DNA of 64,000 nt, taken from NCBI GenBank assembly GCA_028554795.2, contig CM068824.1, positions 158,298,289-158,362,288 of the forward strand, read 5' to 3'. This stretch comes from Sinohyriopsis cumingii. Taxonomy: Eukaryota; Mollusca; Bivalvia; Unionida; Unionidae. The notes beneath the pieces are model-generated. The model was not told where the DNA came from and did no database searches. It saw only the letters and a list, made by a program, of their open reading frames with translations. Made by a program: the position numbers and the translations under genes. Shown here one piece after another: positions 11,937 to 20,285 of this stretch (position 1 is the first letter of the stretch; each line of letters begins with the position of its first letter).

Positions 11937-12193
11937 AGCAGCAGAGGGGGCGAATCGGACATTTTGTCCAATCGTTATTTTGCTTAATTATTACTTTCTG
12001 CACTCAACGATCTAGTGTCGTCAGCGCCTGGTAAAAAAAAACGACGACGTCGTTGGGGGATCGTCGCGTCGTCATTTGGTTTAATTAACACCTTCTGCGC
12101 GTCGATCCCCAGCGTCGTCAGCGTCCGGTAAGCACATCGACGACCGCGTCGATGTCATCGCCCCCTCTGCTGCTAAGTGGTTATTTACAATGA
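11937..12193 (+). repeat. Left terminal inverted repeat of element 1
   Basis: About 257 bp matches the reverse complement of 26868-27125 almost perfectly. The TIR itself starts AGCAGCAGAGGGGGCGA and carries an inverted copy of that string (TCGCCCCCTCTGCTGCT) near its inner end (about 12158-12174). Between them are two imperfect tandem copies of a roughly 60-70-bp unit, each with CTTCTGC/CTTTCTGC and AGCG(T/-)CGTCAGCG. The stop codon of the penton-like gene (12185-12187) lies inside the repeat. Confidence 0.92.
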
Positions 12194-13039
12194 TCTTACA
12201 AACAGAGTAACCACTAACTCCTCCTTTTGTAGATCAATTAGGTTATTTGACTGTTCGGTGAGTCTGAAATTAATTCTCGTTAAAAACCGATTATGGCATC
12301 GCATATAGACCGGATTAATCGGACTCTCAACGATTAAGAATCCCGGAGGGGCTGTTGGTGAAAACGAATAAAGGATATATCCCTGTTGAGCTTGATTTGA
12401 TTGCTTGGTATCTACCTGGTAACTCCCTTCGATAACATCACACACTAGATTGATTGCTATCACCGATGCAATATTTACGTTGTATGGAGCAATATGCCTA
12501 CCACCATCTCCGTTATCGTGTTTGAGGATAGTTGATCGGGGGGTGTCCGCGGGTGGATTCTCAGGCCATCCTAGTATGGTTCTTATTGAACTGTTATAAA
12601 TATCAACCATATACCCCGGTGTGCTTATTTCAATCGTCGACGATAACGTCGGTTCATGAACCGTAATAGCGATTTTTGATTCCTTTCCTGTGATCGATTT
12701 TATCCTGCGTTGAAATTCTTTATTGATTTGTTCTATTTGGTATGACCCAGTTGGTATTGTAACCTCATTCCAGTCTGGGGTTCCATCGGGCTTATTTGTC
12801 CATGCAAAAACCAGCGAGTTATTAGGTTGTTGTCCGTTAAATGCGTCCGCTCGGATATTAGGCCAACTGTGATATACTCGCAATTTTGCTAGCGCTATTT
12901 CCTTCACTGGAACCGGCGATGGGAAGTTCACACTGAATTCGGGTTTCGTTGACGTTATTGATATCATACTTGTTTGTACCGGAGTGGTGTTCTCCGCGAT
13001 CCGCTGAAGTAATTGAAACCCTTCGGGGTTCAGCGACAT
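12185..13039 (-). CDS. Penton-like minor capsid protein (single jelly roll)
   Basis: The product has 284 residues. The C-terminal pattern of a polar loop, IDLQKEELVVTLFVRSL and stop is the closing strand typical of Polinton/adintovirus penton-like minor capsid proteins. The N-terminal part (PVKEIALAKLRVYHSW) also fits the family's first conserved strand. This protein forms the capsid vertices. It is last in the leftward virion block and its stop lies in the left TIR. The upstream region on its strand, just before ATG, is AATAATAATA. The gene is intact. The assignment rests on pattern and gene company; a structure prediction would settle it. Confidence 0.7.
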   Translation of the reverse strand: MSLNPEGFQLLQRIAENTTPVQTSMISITSTKPEFSVNFPSPVPVKEIALAKLRVYHSWPNIRADAFNGQQPNNSLVFAWTNKPDGTPDWNEVTIPTGSYQIEQINKEFQRRIKSITGKESKIAITVHEPTLSSTIEISTPGYMVDIYNSSIRTILGWPENPPADTPRSTILKHDNGDGGRHIAPYNVNIASVIAINLVCDVIEGSYQVDTKQSNQAQQGYILYSFSPTAPPGFLIVESPINPVYMRCHNRFLTRINFRLTEQSNNLIDLQKEELVVTLFVRSL

Positions 13040-13044
13040 TATTA

Positions 13045-13590
13045 TTATTCGTTGTCTTTAGTGTCTAATTTCAACAACCAGGTGGTTCCGGCTTCCAGTT
13101 GAAAATCCTCGATTTTTGACATCGCGGAGCTATACAACTGGACCATCGTGGAGAATTCAACATCGGATACGAACAAATTATCAATCGATAATGAGATCAA
13201 CCCGGATAATTTCGAGTACGCGTCGGATACTATTTGATGTTTTACTGTATACTCGTTGAGTTTTTTCTGAAAACACGATGATATCTTCCTAGTGATTGCG
13301 TTGGCAACTCCAGCAACTGTTGTCATTGCGGAGACAGCGATTGGAACAGCGATCGGGGTTATCGTGGTCATCGTGGTCGCCGTGGATAAAATAACACCGG
13401 CGCCAGCTACTATACCCGACACCGAGTACACGACCGCGTCGATGGTGGTTATTTTTCTGCGGTATTTTTTTATTTTTGCGCGGTATTGTTCGGAAAGCGT
13501 TTTCAAATTCGCGGAGAATTCTTTTGCGGTATCGAATCGATATTGATGTGACGTCGGTGATACCTCTGATTCAATTACCCTGGTGGTCAT
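13045..13590 (-). CDS. Hydrophobic virion-block protein of unknown function
   Basis: The product has 181 residues. A charged N-terminal third (coiled-coil-like KEFSANLKTLSEQYRAKIKK) is followed at about residues 50-95 by a long Ala/Thr/Val/Ile stretch containing VVYSVSGIVAGAGVIL, long enough for two membrane passes or a membrane-active hairpin. The C-terminal part is mixed. It lies between the penton-like and fibre-like genes, with only 5 bp between its stop and the penton start. A virion membrane-active or membrane-anchored role is inference from position and hydrophobicity. Confidence 0.6.
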   Translation of the reverse strand: MTTRVIESEVSPTSHQYRFDTAKEFSANLKTLSEQYRAKIKKYRRKITTIDAVVYSVSGIVAGAGVILSTATTMTTITPIAVPIAVSAMTTVAGVANAITRKISSCFQKKLNEYTVKHQIVSDAYSKLSGLISLSIDNLFVSDVEFSTMVQLYSSAMSKIEDFQLEAGTTWLLKLDTKDNE

Positions 13591-13615
13591 TTTTATTTTA
13601 AAAGAGTTAGTGTTT

Positions 13616-15079
13616 TTAATTACTTAGATCCGCTACAAATTCCACATACCATGTAATGTTTGCCCCGGCTAGATTTCTATCAACGGCATAAATTGTAAAC
13701 AGTTCAGTTGCGTTCTTGTCTATAATTGTTGATATTGTATTGTTAAACCCGGATGAACTCGACGATAATATATTAAACTGCATCATTGAAACCAGTGTCA
13801 ATCGATAAATACCCTTAACAGTTGCGGTGATATTTACTGTATTCTGTGTAGGAGTCCAATCGAATGATCCATGCCGAATTGTGTATACTGTGTTGATGAT
13901 GTTCTCATGAGGGGTTTTTATTTTTTCGAATTGCTCTGCTACTCTCGGTAGTCCGTCTTTAATCGCTTCAACATCAGTTCTGATTATTCCTACTTCCTGC
14001 CAATGCGCGTCTATATTATTCTTGTTCGCTGCAACATTAGTTTTGATTGTTTCTATTTCCTGTGTATTCTCGGTCATACTTTTTTTGTTTGCTGCAACAT
14101 CAAGTTTGATTGTTCCTATTTCATATGTATGCACGTCTATACCTTTTTTGTTCGCTGCAACATCAGTTTTGATTAATCCTATTCCCCGCCAATACGCGTC
14201 TATATTTTTTTTGTTCGCTTCAATATCAGTTTTGATTGTTCCTATTTCCTGTGTATGCGTGTCCATATTATTTATGATCGTTGTAACATCAGTTTTGATT
14301 GTTTCTATTTTCCGTCCATGCGAGTCTACATTATTTATGATCGTTGCAACATTAGCGCCGATTATTTCTATTTCCCGTTCATGCGCGTCTACACTCTTTT
14401 TGTTTGTTGCAACATCAGTTTTGATTGTTTTTATTTCCTGTCCATACGCAGTGATATCATTTATAGTTATTGTAATCTCATCCGGCTTGGTATTTTTTTT
14501 ACCAAAGAATTTATCAAAGTTGTCATCGATCCTGTTAACATTTTTTCGCAACGGGGGTAAATTGGCCGACATCTCCATAAGATCCGAAATAGCATTTTTT
14601 ATTTTTACAAGATTTGGTTCGTCTGCCGTCGTGGATCCCCGAAAAAATCTTTCGACAATGTCTCGCATTTCGCCGATGTGCGTTATTATCGACCTGAACT
14701 GTTCTCCCTGCAAGTTAAATTCACCACGTAAACCCTTTAACGAATCCGACATGGTTACATAATTGTTGCCAAGTGTACTTATTTTTCTATTTATTGTCAA
14801 GATGGATTCACCCGGTTTGAGTCGTCCGTCGCCGGTATACAGCGCGATAGCGTTCTCGGCGGCATCACGCTGTCGTATTAAAACGTCATCCAGCGACACA
14901 TTACTGGATTTCAATTTACCCTGGCGGTCTTGAAATACAACTATTTCGTCCGGGTCAACACTGGTTAAATTCAACGTATCAGCGATTTCATCCTCAATTA
15001 GTTTTTTTATGTCATCGGTGGCGGGTGTTTCCGTGGGCTTTTTCAGCGCCGAAACCGGTCGTCCCCAAATATCAATCAT
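13616..15079 (-). CDS. Fibre-like protein with 21-residue coiled-coil repeats
   Basis: The product has 487 residues. After a head of about 200 residues, a run of eight or so 21-residue (63-bp) repeats of the form (I/T)KTDVAANKK-x-I-D-x-H-x-x-E-I occupies roughly residues 205-385. Three heptads per repeat fits a trimeric shaft. The last 90 residues are beta-rich (TVNITATVKGIYRLTLVSMM) and could be a receptor-binding knob, as in adenovirus and phage fibres. It is encoded next to the penton-like gene, as expected for a vertex spike. The fibre role is inference; no specific family was recognised. Confidence 0.65.
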   Translation of the reverse strand: MIDIWGRPVSALKKPTETPATDDIKKLIEDEIADTLNLTSVDPDEIVVFQDRQGKLKSSNVSLDDVLIRQRDAAENAIALYTGDGRLKPGESILTINRKISTLGNNYVTMSDSLKGLRGEFNLQGEQFRSIITHIGEMRDIVERFFRGSTTADEPNLVKIKNAISDLMEMSANLPPLRKNVNRIDDNFDKFFGKKNTKPDEITITINDITAYGQEIKTIKTDVATNKKSVDAHEREIEIIGANVATIINNVDSHGRKIETIKTDVTTIINNMDTHTQEIGTIKTDIEANKKNIDAYWRGIGLIKTDVAANKKGIDVHTYEIGTIKLDVAANKKSMTENTQEIETIKTNVAANKNNIDAHWQEVGIIRTDVEAIKDGLPRVAEQFEKIKTPHENIINTVYTIRHGSFDWTPTQNTVNITATVKGIYRLTLVSMMQFNILSSSSSGFNNTISTIIDKNATELFTIYAVDRNLAGANITWYVEFVADLSN

Positions 15080-15104
15080 CGTTATTGTAAAAAAAACGGC
15101 GTTT

Positions 15105-15545
15105 CTAATTAACCCGCCGGGCCTCTACGACCCCACTAGTGTATTCGTTTACAACCACATGAGGTGGTTTCCGCGATGATGAAATCGCCGCAAGTACGTT
15201 CAATACCTCGCGGCCACATATCGGTGGGTCACTTAATCGCTGTGTTGGCAGCGTGGAATAAAAAACCCGGGCTGAACACGCCCGGGCTGAACACGCCCGG
15301 ATATACCGCATGAACTCTTTCGGCGGAGCTAACCCGTATGAATCAAAATAGACGATCGCACGCGGATCAATCGCGTACGCAACCCAATGAGTTCCCGCTC
15401 CGGAGGACCCATCGAGGTTAATTATGCCGGTTTCAATATTTCCTGGTGCCGCCGGTAATTGATCTCTCATAAAAACACCTCTGAAGTTTTTTATCGCTAG
15501 CGCGTTTGCGGCGTCTATTAAATCAAAATTAGACATTGGAGTCAT
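15105..15545 (-). CDS. Adenain-type cysteine protease
   Basis: Virion maturation protease of the adenovirus/Polinton family (C5/C48 clan). Catalytic residues appear in order: histidine in GTHWVAY, aspartate in YFDSYGL and cysteine in ICGREVL. I place the start at the Met of MTPMSNFDL because it lies past the stop of the upstream gene (15557) and SNF-DL is the family's usual beginning; the frame is open to an ATG at 15602. A 15-bp direct duplication (about 15271-15300) repeats RACSA. The gene appears intact. It would cleave capsid and core precursors such as the pX-like protein. Confidence 0.85.
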   Translation of the reverse strand: MTPMSNFDLIDAANALAIKNFRGVFMRDQLPAAPGNIETGIINLDGSSGAGTHWVAYAIDPRAIVYFDSYGLAPPKEFMRYIRACSARACSARVFYSTLPTQRLSDPPICGREVLNVLAAISSSRKPPHVVVNEYTSGVVEARRVN

Positions 15546-15556
15546 TAACTCCCGAG

Positions 15557-16033
15557 TTAATAAACGGTTCCCGGTAGTCTTAGACCCTTTCCCGAGTACC
15601 ATGAATACGGGGTTCCCGGTAGTCTTAGACCCTTTCCGGCCACGGGTCGTTTTTTTTTGTAGCCTTTCCCGGTTGCCTTCTTCAATGCCATCCCCGCCGC
15701 GGTACCAACGGCTCCTAACGCCGCCGCCTTAGCCACTGCTGGTGCGGCCGCGGCAATCAATGCCGGAATCGCAGCTAACAGCGGAAATATCCCACCGGTC
15801 TTTTCCATGTTTTTAATTGCTGCGGCTGAAAAATCTATTTGAACACCCTTTTTATTCTTCATCGCATCATTGAAATGTTTTATTTGACGCGCCGTCAACG
15901 ATATCTTATGATTACCACCTGCCATCTGTGACGGCTTCAGCGTTATTGTGGTTCCGCATTGTTTAGCCGACTTTGATCGTAATTTCTTGACTTGACCATC
16001 AGTCAACTCTACACTGACGACACTATACGACAT
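15557..16033 (-). CDS. Polinton-associated membrane-active-like virion protein
   Basis: The product has 158 residues. The N-terminal half holds two 'LT-x-x-Q-x-K-K' type segments (ELTDGQVKKL, SLTARQIKHF). Then come a TGGIFPLL motif, an Ala-rich hydrophobic helix region (residues about 90-125) and a tail of basic residues with two copies of GKGLRLPGT. Small proteins with repeated LT-x-x-Q units, a GG-F-L hydrophobic patch and a basic tail are widespread beside Polinton-type capsid genes in invertebrates; their function is unknown. The amphipathic/hydrophobic region suggests membrane lysis or core binding (inference). The start is preceded by GTTTACAATAAA. Confidence 0.6.
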   Translation of the reverse strand: MSYSVVSVELTDGQVKKLRSKSAKQCGTTITLKPSQMAGGNHKISLTARQIKHFNDAMKNKKGVQIDFSAAAIKNMEKTGGIFPLLAAIPALIAAAAPAVAKAAALGAVGTAAGMALKKATGKGYKKKRPVAGKGLRLPGTPYSWYSGKGLRLPGTVY

Positions 16034-16062
16034 TTTATTGTAAACGCGTTTTGTGCTTTCAA

Positions 16063-17475
16063 TTACATGTTTTCCACTGGCGCATTAACGATTCTCATTC
16101 GTCCACCAACGCCTTCTAGCAGCATTGATTTATCGCTGAGAATGACAGCAACCGCTCTATAATTGGCACCACCCGGGGGGATTATACGAGCTCGGAAGTG
16201 TATATCAACGACGGATTGTCTCGTTAAATCAAGATGTTCCAGCGAAAAATAATAAATCGGATACAGGTTTTTAAAATCAAGTTGTGATATTTGCAAACCG
16301 GTGTCGACGTTTTGATCACGACCCATATATGACAGCAATCGATGATACACACGTGCGATATGGTTTTGACCGTAATTAAGTTGTATATCCTCAGATGGTT
16401 CCTGCTGGCCGTTTATTCTCAGCGAGACGTCAGTAACGCCTAATTGATCAAATATCATATGGCTGGATAATTGATTATCAACTCTCGTCATATCCTGCAA
16501 CGCAACAAATATATGACGCGGAGCCGAAATACCTTGTTGTGATGCCAGGTTCCATGTGAATATACCATTGATATTTGATTGCTTAGTATCTGTTGTTGTT
16601 GTTAGCCAACTTAGTAATGATTTTCCTCCCTGCTCCATGAAGGATAACAATCGTGCCTCTGTGGTAATGGATGGAGTCAACACCGGCATCCACAATGACA
16701 TTTTAGTTAAAACGACTTTACCAGGGTCATTATTTGGATTTGCAGTATCCGCTGGAATTCTCCAAATTGCATTTCTATCATCACCTTTTCGCACAAGTAC
16801 CACGGTATGCTTTGCTCCGTAGATAACTTTTCGCACGTTCCTACAAAATCCAAATATATGATGCAGTGGAATCGCACATGAGAAAGATCTACGCGGTCCT
16901 GTTAACATTGATATGCGTGTTACGGCTCCGATGTTGAAATTAGGATCGCTGTTTATAATCATATTCTCAATATCAGCATCAGCGTCACCAGCATTTTTTT
17001 TTGGTCGTCTTACCACAAATTGCGAGTTTCCGGCAGTGTTTCTAGTATCCTTTGCAAACATCATAGATGGACCCGCTGATCTTGTGTAATCGTCGGAATA
17101 TCTTGCTAGCCCGATTATTGTTGTAGCAACATCAACATCGCGTTCTATAGACTCGATCTCTCGCCCGTCAATGAGATATTTTGCGCTCTCAAACAGCGCC
17201 ATTACGCCGTTATTGACTAAGCCAACTTTGGTACCATCTGGATACGGTGCTGGTACAGCAGGAGTATCGGCCTCTGTTACAAGTTCTCCTTCGATTTCAA
17301 TAAACGCTTCACACGGTAAAAAGTATTTACTGGTATCATGGACTTGAAGTTCAATTCGCGATCGTATGTCGGGTTGTACTGCATAATAGGAATAAAATTG
17401 ATAATTACGGACGGAATCATCCTTGTGCACTGGTGCGTCCATATCAAACGCCGGGTCAGCTGTTCGTTTAAACAT
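16063..17475 (-). CDS. Major capsid protein, double jelly roll
   Basis: The product has 470 residues. Landmarks are an N-terminal strand with a DTSKYFLPC motif, NNGVMALFESAKYLIDGREIES near residue 90-110 (first jelly roll), and IPLHHIFGFCRNV near 200, the strongly conserved joint of Polinton/adintovirus and nucleocytoplasmic-virus-like capsid proteins. A second beta domain ends near residue 450. The length fits the family (about 450-650). It is the centre of the leftward virion block and the gene is intact. The upstream sequence on its strand is ATTATTAAATAAA directly before ATG. Confidence 0.85.
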   Translation of the reverse strand: MFKRTADPAFDMDAPVHKDDSVRNYQFYSYYAVQPDIRSRIELQVHDTSKYFLPCEAFIEIEGELVTEADTPAVPAPYPDGTKVGLVNNGVMALFESAKYLIDGREIESIERDVDVATTIIGLARYSDDYTRSAGPSMMFAKDTRNTAGNSQFVVRRPKKNAGDADADIENMIINSDPNFNIGAVTRISMLTGPRRSFSCAIPLHHIFGFCRNVRKVIYGAKHTVVLVRKGDDRNAIWRIPADTANPNNDPGKVVLTKMSLWMPVLTPSITTEARLLSFMEQGGKSLLSWLTTTTDTKQSNINGIFTWNLASQQGISAPRHIFVALQDMTRVDNQLSSHMIFDQLGVTDVSLRINGQQEPSEDIQLNYGQNHIARVYHRLLSYMGRDQNVDTGLQISQLDFKNLYPIYYFSLEHLDLTRQSVVDIHFRARIIPPGGANYRAVAVILSDKSMLLEGVGGRMRIVNAPVENM

Positions 17476-17505
17476 TTTATTTAATAATACGCTGATGCAT
17501 CTAAA

Positions 17506-17943
17506 TCATCGTCGTCGTTTTAAACCACTCCCCGCTATTATGTTTGCGGTGTCATCTTGATTACTGTTTACCAACGACTCTAGTTTTTCTTCCACGGCGT
17601 TATTTATTACTTTACTGACATTCGCAGGCATCACTGTCGTTGATGGCATCTGTTTTTTTCTTGAAAATCTCTTGGATTTCACCAACGACATTAGTTTGTC
17701 CCGCGCGGCTGAAAGCGCCTTTCCGGCAACATCTCCAATAGCACTAATTCCCTTATCACGAATAACATCAATAGCCTTCATTCCTAATTGTTTGGCTAAC
17801 GGCGCTACTTTTGGAGCCATTCTTGTAAATAACCCCGCAATGGTGCTACCGAGACCATCTCCATAGTACGCACGGTAAACAGGCAATCGCGAGTTTACCA
17901 CGTAGACGAGTACTGGTTTATCATGGTTGTAGTGTATGATCAT
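17506..17943 (-). CDS. pX-like basic core protein
   Basis: The product has 145 residues from the ATG at 17943 (the frame is open a little further with a GTG). It begins with a short hydrophobic strand, then LPVYRAYYGDGLGSTIAGLF and APKVAPLAKQLG. This 'YR-x-x-G-x-GLG then P-x-x-K-P-L' signature matches the pX/protein-X-like gene of Polintons and adintoviruses, and recurs in element 2 at 50600. It ends in a basic GSGLKRRR tail with KSKRFSRKK inside. The proteins are thought to be protease-cleaved core or membrane-active components. Intact. Confidence 0.7.
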   Translation of the reverse strand: MIIHYNHDKPVLVYVVNSRLPVYRAYYGDGLGSTIAGLFTRMAPKVAPLAKQLGMKAIDVIRDKGISAIGDVAGKALSAARDKLMSLVKSKRFSRKKQMPSTTVMPANVSKVINNAVEEKLESLVNSNQDDTANIIAGSGLKRRR

Positions 17944-17969
17944 CCTTATTAAAAACACCAGTTTTCCAA

Positions 17970-18232
17970 TTAATCATCCACGAGTTCGTCTATGAGCGTT
18001 CGATATGTATTAATGTCTATGATACCGCCTGCAAATAACCGCTTGCAAATATCAGCAGCCTCATTGATTATTTCCGTAGAGTTATTTCCGGCTCGTTTTC
18101 CTCCAATTAATACCTCTAGCCGTGATATATCACTGAGAACACTATTAGGGCAGGTAACACTAGCGTTTTCAACTAGACCACTACCACTTGGATACCCCTC
18201 TCCGCTTGTTTTTTTAGAACCAGCTTTTTTTT
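17970..18232 (-). other. -1 frame extension of the 18173-18976 gene
   Basis: After the stop of the upstream frame (18173-18175), the -1 frame is open for about 75 further codons past the overlap, ending at TAA 17970-17972. It has no ATG. It overlaps the 3' end of the upstream gene and is entered at an A8 run (plus strand T8, 18225-18232) that reads AAA-AAA-AAG in the zero frame, a classical -1 slippery heptamer (A_AAA_AAG). The content is protein-like: a Gly/Ser linker, then a helical acidic end (LIDELVDD). Either programmed frameshifting, transcript slippage or a one-base homopolymer error explains it. Confidence 0.6.
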
Positions 18233-18976
18233 GACGTTTTTCTCGGTTTCTTCTTTTTGCTGTTGTAGTATTTCTTGTTGTTGTCGTATATCATAATCAT
18301 CAATTCCTTTTTTAAATTCTTTATATCCCAATTCTTTTGTATCCAAGCGATCAATCTCTTTATTCGTTTTATACAACCAATTAACCCAGTCATCTCGTTT
18401 TATATTACTGTTTTTATACTCGTCTTTTAAAAAGTTTTTTCTTGAATGATAGCTTTGAGCGGCAAAATTACCAAAAACCCTATACTCGTCGGATTTCAGT
18501 AATTGAGGTCGTTTTATTTGTGCTATAGCCTCTTCAGTGAGTTTATCTATAAAGGGGACTCCTTTTTGAGTGGAAATTTTTTGAAGTTCACCAACATCAC
18601 CCTGTTCAGAATCATCAATATCAGCTAATCGTTCATACTCTCGTTGGGTTTTTATATCACTGGAAAGTTGTTTTATCCGTTGCTGTGTTTGTTCTGTCTC
18701 TGCTGCTATCTTTTCAAGTACAGGAAGAAGAGGCGCCTCTTTCCGTTCGCCCTCCTTAGGAATATCCCCGTATATTGCTCGTTCTGTTGCAGCTGTAACA
18801 TCCTTAGTCGCTTTAGTTACCGGGGCAAATAACTGTTCGCTTCCAACAGTAAAATCGGTTTGCATTTGTTGTCGCGTTTGAAGTTTCTCTCTCACTCTGT
18901 CTCGTAACGGTATGAACTTTTTAAGCGCTGCTAGCCGCTCTCTGGCTAACCGAGTAGTAAGTGATTCACCTACCAT
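18173..18976 (-). CDS. Coiled-coil virion-block protein, unknown function
   Basis: The product has 267 residues. It is Lys/Glu/Gln-rich with predicted long helices (LARERLAALKKFIPLRDRV, then a Q-rich helix near residues 235-250). No known domain was recognised. The start ATG is preceded by ATTTACAATA, the start-adjacent motif shared with neighbours. The C-terminus in this frame (a short Val-rich end) looks artificial, and the -1 frame continues to 17970. Position upstream of the pX-like gene suggests a structural or scaffolding role, but that is inference. Confidence 0.65.
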   Translation of the reverse strand: MVGESLTTRLARERLAALKKFIPLRDRVREKLQTRQQMQTDFTVGSEQLFAPVTKATKDVTAATERAIYGDIPKEGERKEAPLLPVLEKIAAETEQTQQRIKQLSSDIKTQREYERLADIDDSEQGDVGELQKISTQKGVPFIDKLTEEAIAQIKRPQLLKSDEYRVFGNFAAQSYHSRKNFLKDEYKNSNIKRDDWVNWLYKTNKEIDRLDTKELGYKEFKKGIDDYDIRQQQEILQQQKEETEKNVKKKLVLKKQAERGIQVVVV

Positions 18977-19000
18977 TATTGTAAATTGATCCGCAATTTT

Positions 19001-19381
19001 CTAATTTTCCGCCGAGTGTACCATCGGGGGCTCCACGGAGTTTTCGTCTATAATCCTTCTAATGTTTTTGATCTTACTAGAAATCTCCCGGCGTCGTTCA
19101 TAAACACGTCCGAGTTTTTTTCGTATTATTTCAACGGCAGTGAATAGTCCAATGAATGCATTTGCGTCATTGTGGTACAGGTTCTCATTAATCGTATGTT
19201 GTAATCGTTTTATAAAAAAGTACTCGCGGGCCAGGGTAAAACGCCCCCGTTTCGACTGTTCGTTAATAATCTCATAATCGGATAATATTTTTTCACTGTC
19301 GAGACCATCAGATAATTCAATTCCTTGATTTTTTAATTTTGAAATCTCAGTTAATATATTATTGATGTCTTCGATATTCAT
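19001..19381 (-). CDS. Small helical protein at the head of the virion block
   Basis: The product has 126 residues from the ATG at 19381; the frame is open further upstream only into the tandem repeats at 19459-19637, so the internal ATG is preferred. It begins MNIEDINNILTEISKLKNQG and is helical and charged throughout, with two basic clusters near residues 80-105 (RKKLGRVYERRREISSKIKN). No family recognised. Its upstream sequence GTTTTATAAGAATA resembles the start-adjacent motif of the other virion genes. Confidence 0.6.
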   Translation of the reverse strand: MNIEDINNILTEISKLKNQGIELSDGLDSEKILSDYEIINEQSKRGRFTLAREYFFIKRLQHTINENLYHNDANAFIGLFTAVEIIRKKLGRVYERRREISSKIKNIRRIIDENSVEPPMVHSAEN

Positions 19382-19458
19382 TATTCTTATAAAACATCTT
19401 ATTTCTAATATCAAAAATTTTAATAAAATTATTGGGGTCATTTTTGACCCCGTTTTTT

Positions 19459-19637
19459 GTATGGACAGTACAATGCCGTAAATCTCCACTCGAGTGTTGT
19501 GGCAGATTGCAGGCATACATGGACAGTACAATGCCGTAAATCTCCACTCGAGTGTTGTGGCAGATTACAGGCATACATGGACAGTACAATGCCGTAGATC
19601 TCCACTCGAGTGTTGTGGCAGATTGCAGGCATATACA
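19459..19637. repeat. Three tandem copies of a 58-bp unit
   Basis: Units starting with ATGGACAGTACAATGCCGTA follow head to tail and differ by single bases (AAATCTCC/AGATCTCC, ATTACAGG/ATTGCAGG). They open the non-coding control gap between the virion block and the replication genes. Spurious frames through this array code for repeats of themselves and are not genes. Confidence 0.85.
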
Positions 19638-20285
19638 TATACTTAATTAAGGACATTCACATCTTGGAACCCCAAAGCATACATCTCCGGGAGGGAGGCC
19701 TAGGGTGACAAACGTCATCGTAGACCGCCCAGAAGATATGCTTGGGGGACATCACTACATGTACTTAATTAAGGATGAATATATTTACAATGAAATGATT
19801 GATGGATGATGGGACGGCACAAGACAGCACAAACATAAAACGGCGGGGCGGAACTCTACGGCCAATTCAACCAATCAAAAGCAACCCAATTAAATTAACC
19901 CGGTTGCATGATTGTGAACAAAAGACAACCACACGCCCGGGTCAAGAGCGTGGGTTAGTTTTGATTAGTTGAATTGGCTTTCGAAAGCCCCAGGCTTATA
20001 ACGAGTCATCTTATATATAAAGTGACTAATACAGCGGCGTCAGTCACAAGGTGTGTGTTAATTTGAATTCCCTTGAATCGTTAAACCCTTAAATACTTAT
20101 TAATGGTGTTTCACGGCATTTAAATGAAACCAAATACTTGAATAAAACATTAAAAAAAAGAATACAGCTGTTAGATAATAGCGTGTATTTCATTAGTTTT
20201 CATCGTAAAATGATTAATTAATCGCAACATTAATTGGACTTCAAGGGACGCAACATTAATTAGACTTCAAGGGACGTAACTCTTG
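19638..20285. promoter_or_regulatory. Structured non-coding gap of element 1 (possible origin/control region)
   Basis: There is no gene here. I see two TACTTAATTAAGGA direct repeats (near 19638 and 19760) bracketing a hairpin (CCCCAAAGCATACATCT against AGATATGCTTGGGG). There is a long imperfect inverted repeat of about 29-bp arms (19860-19888 and 19952-19980, GGCCAATTCAACCAATC type). A TATATATAAAG box lies at about 20012, followed by a GTGACT/AGTCAC pair; a hairpin near 20107-20128 and an AATAAA lie at about 20140. Two 26-28-bp direct repeats (20224-20278) end the gap. A short transcript between the TATA box and AATAAA is possible. Origin function is inference. Confidence 0.45.

Noticed and set aside
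13292..14762. Long plus-strand frames opposite the hydrophobic and fibre genes (for example 14022-14762)
   Set aside because: They are antisense shadows of repetitive coding sequence; composition mirrors the 63-bp repeats and no family motif is present.
19359..19656. Minus-strand frames through the 58-bp array
   Set aside because: They encode only the tandem repeat in several registers and extend the 19381 gene without a motif or promoter signature.
19860..19980. Possible tRNA or other RNA polymerase III gene in the structured gap
   Set aside because: No convincing A and B boxes or cloverleaf could be drawn; only inverted repeats are supported.
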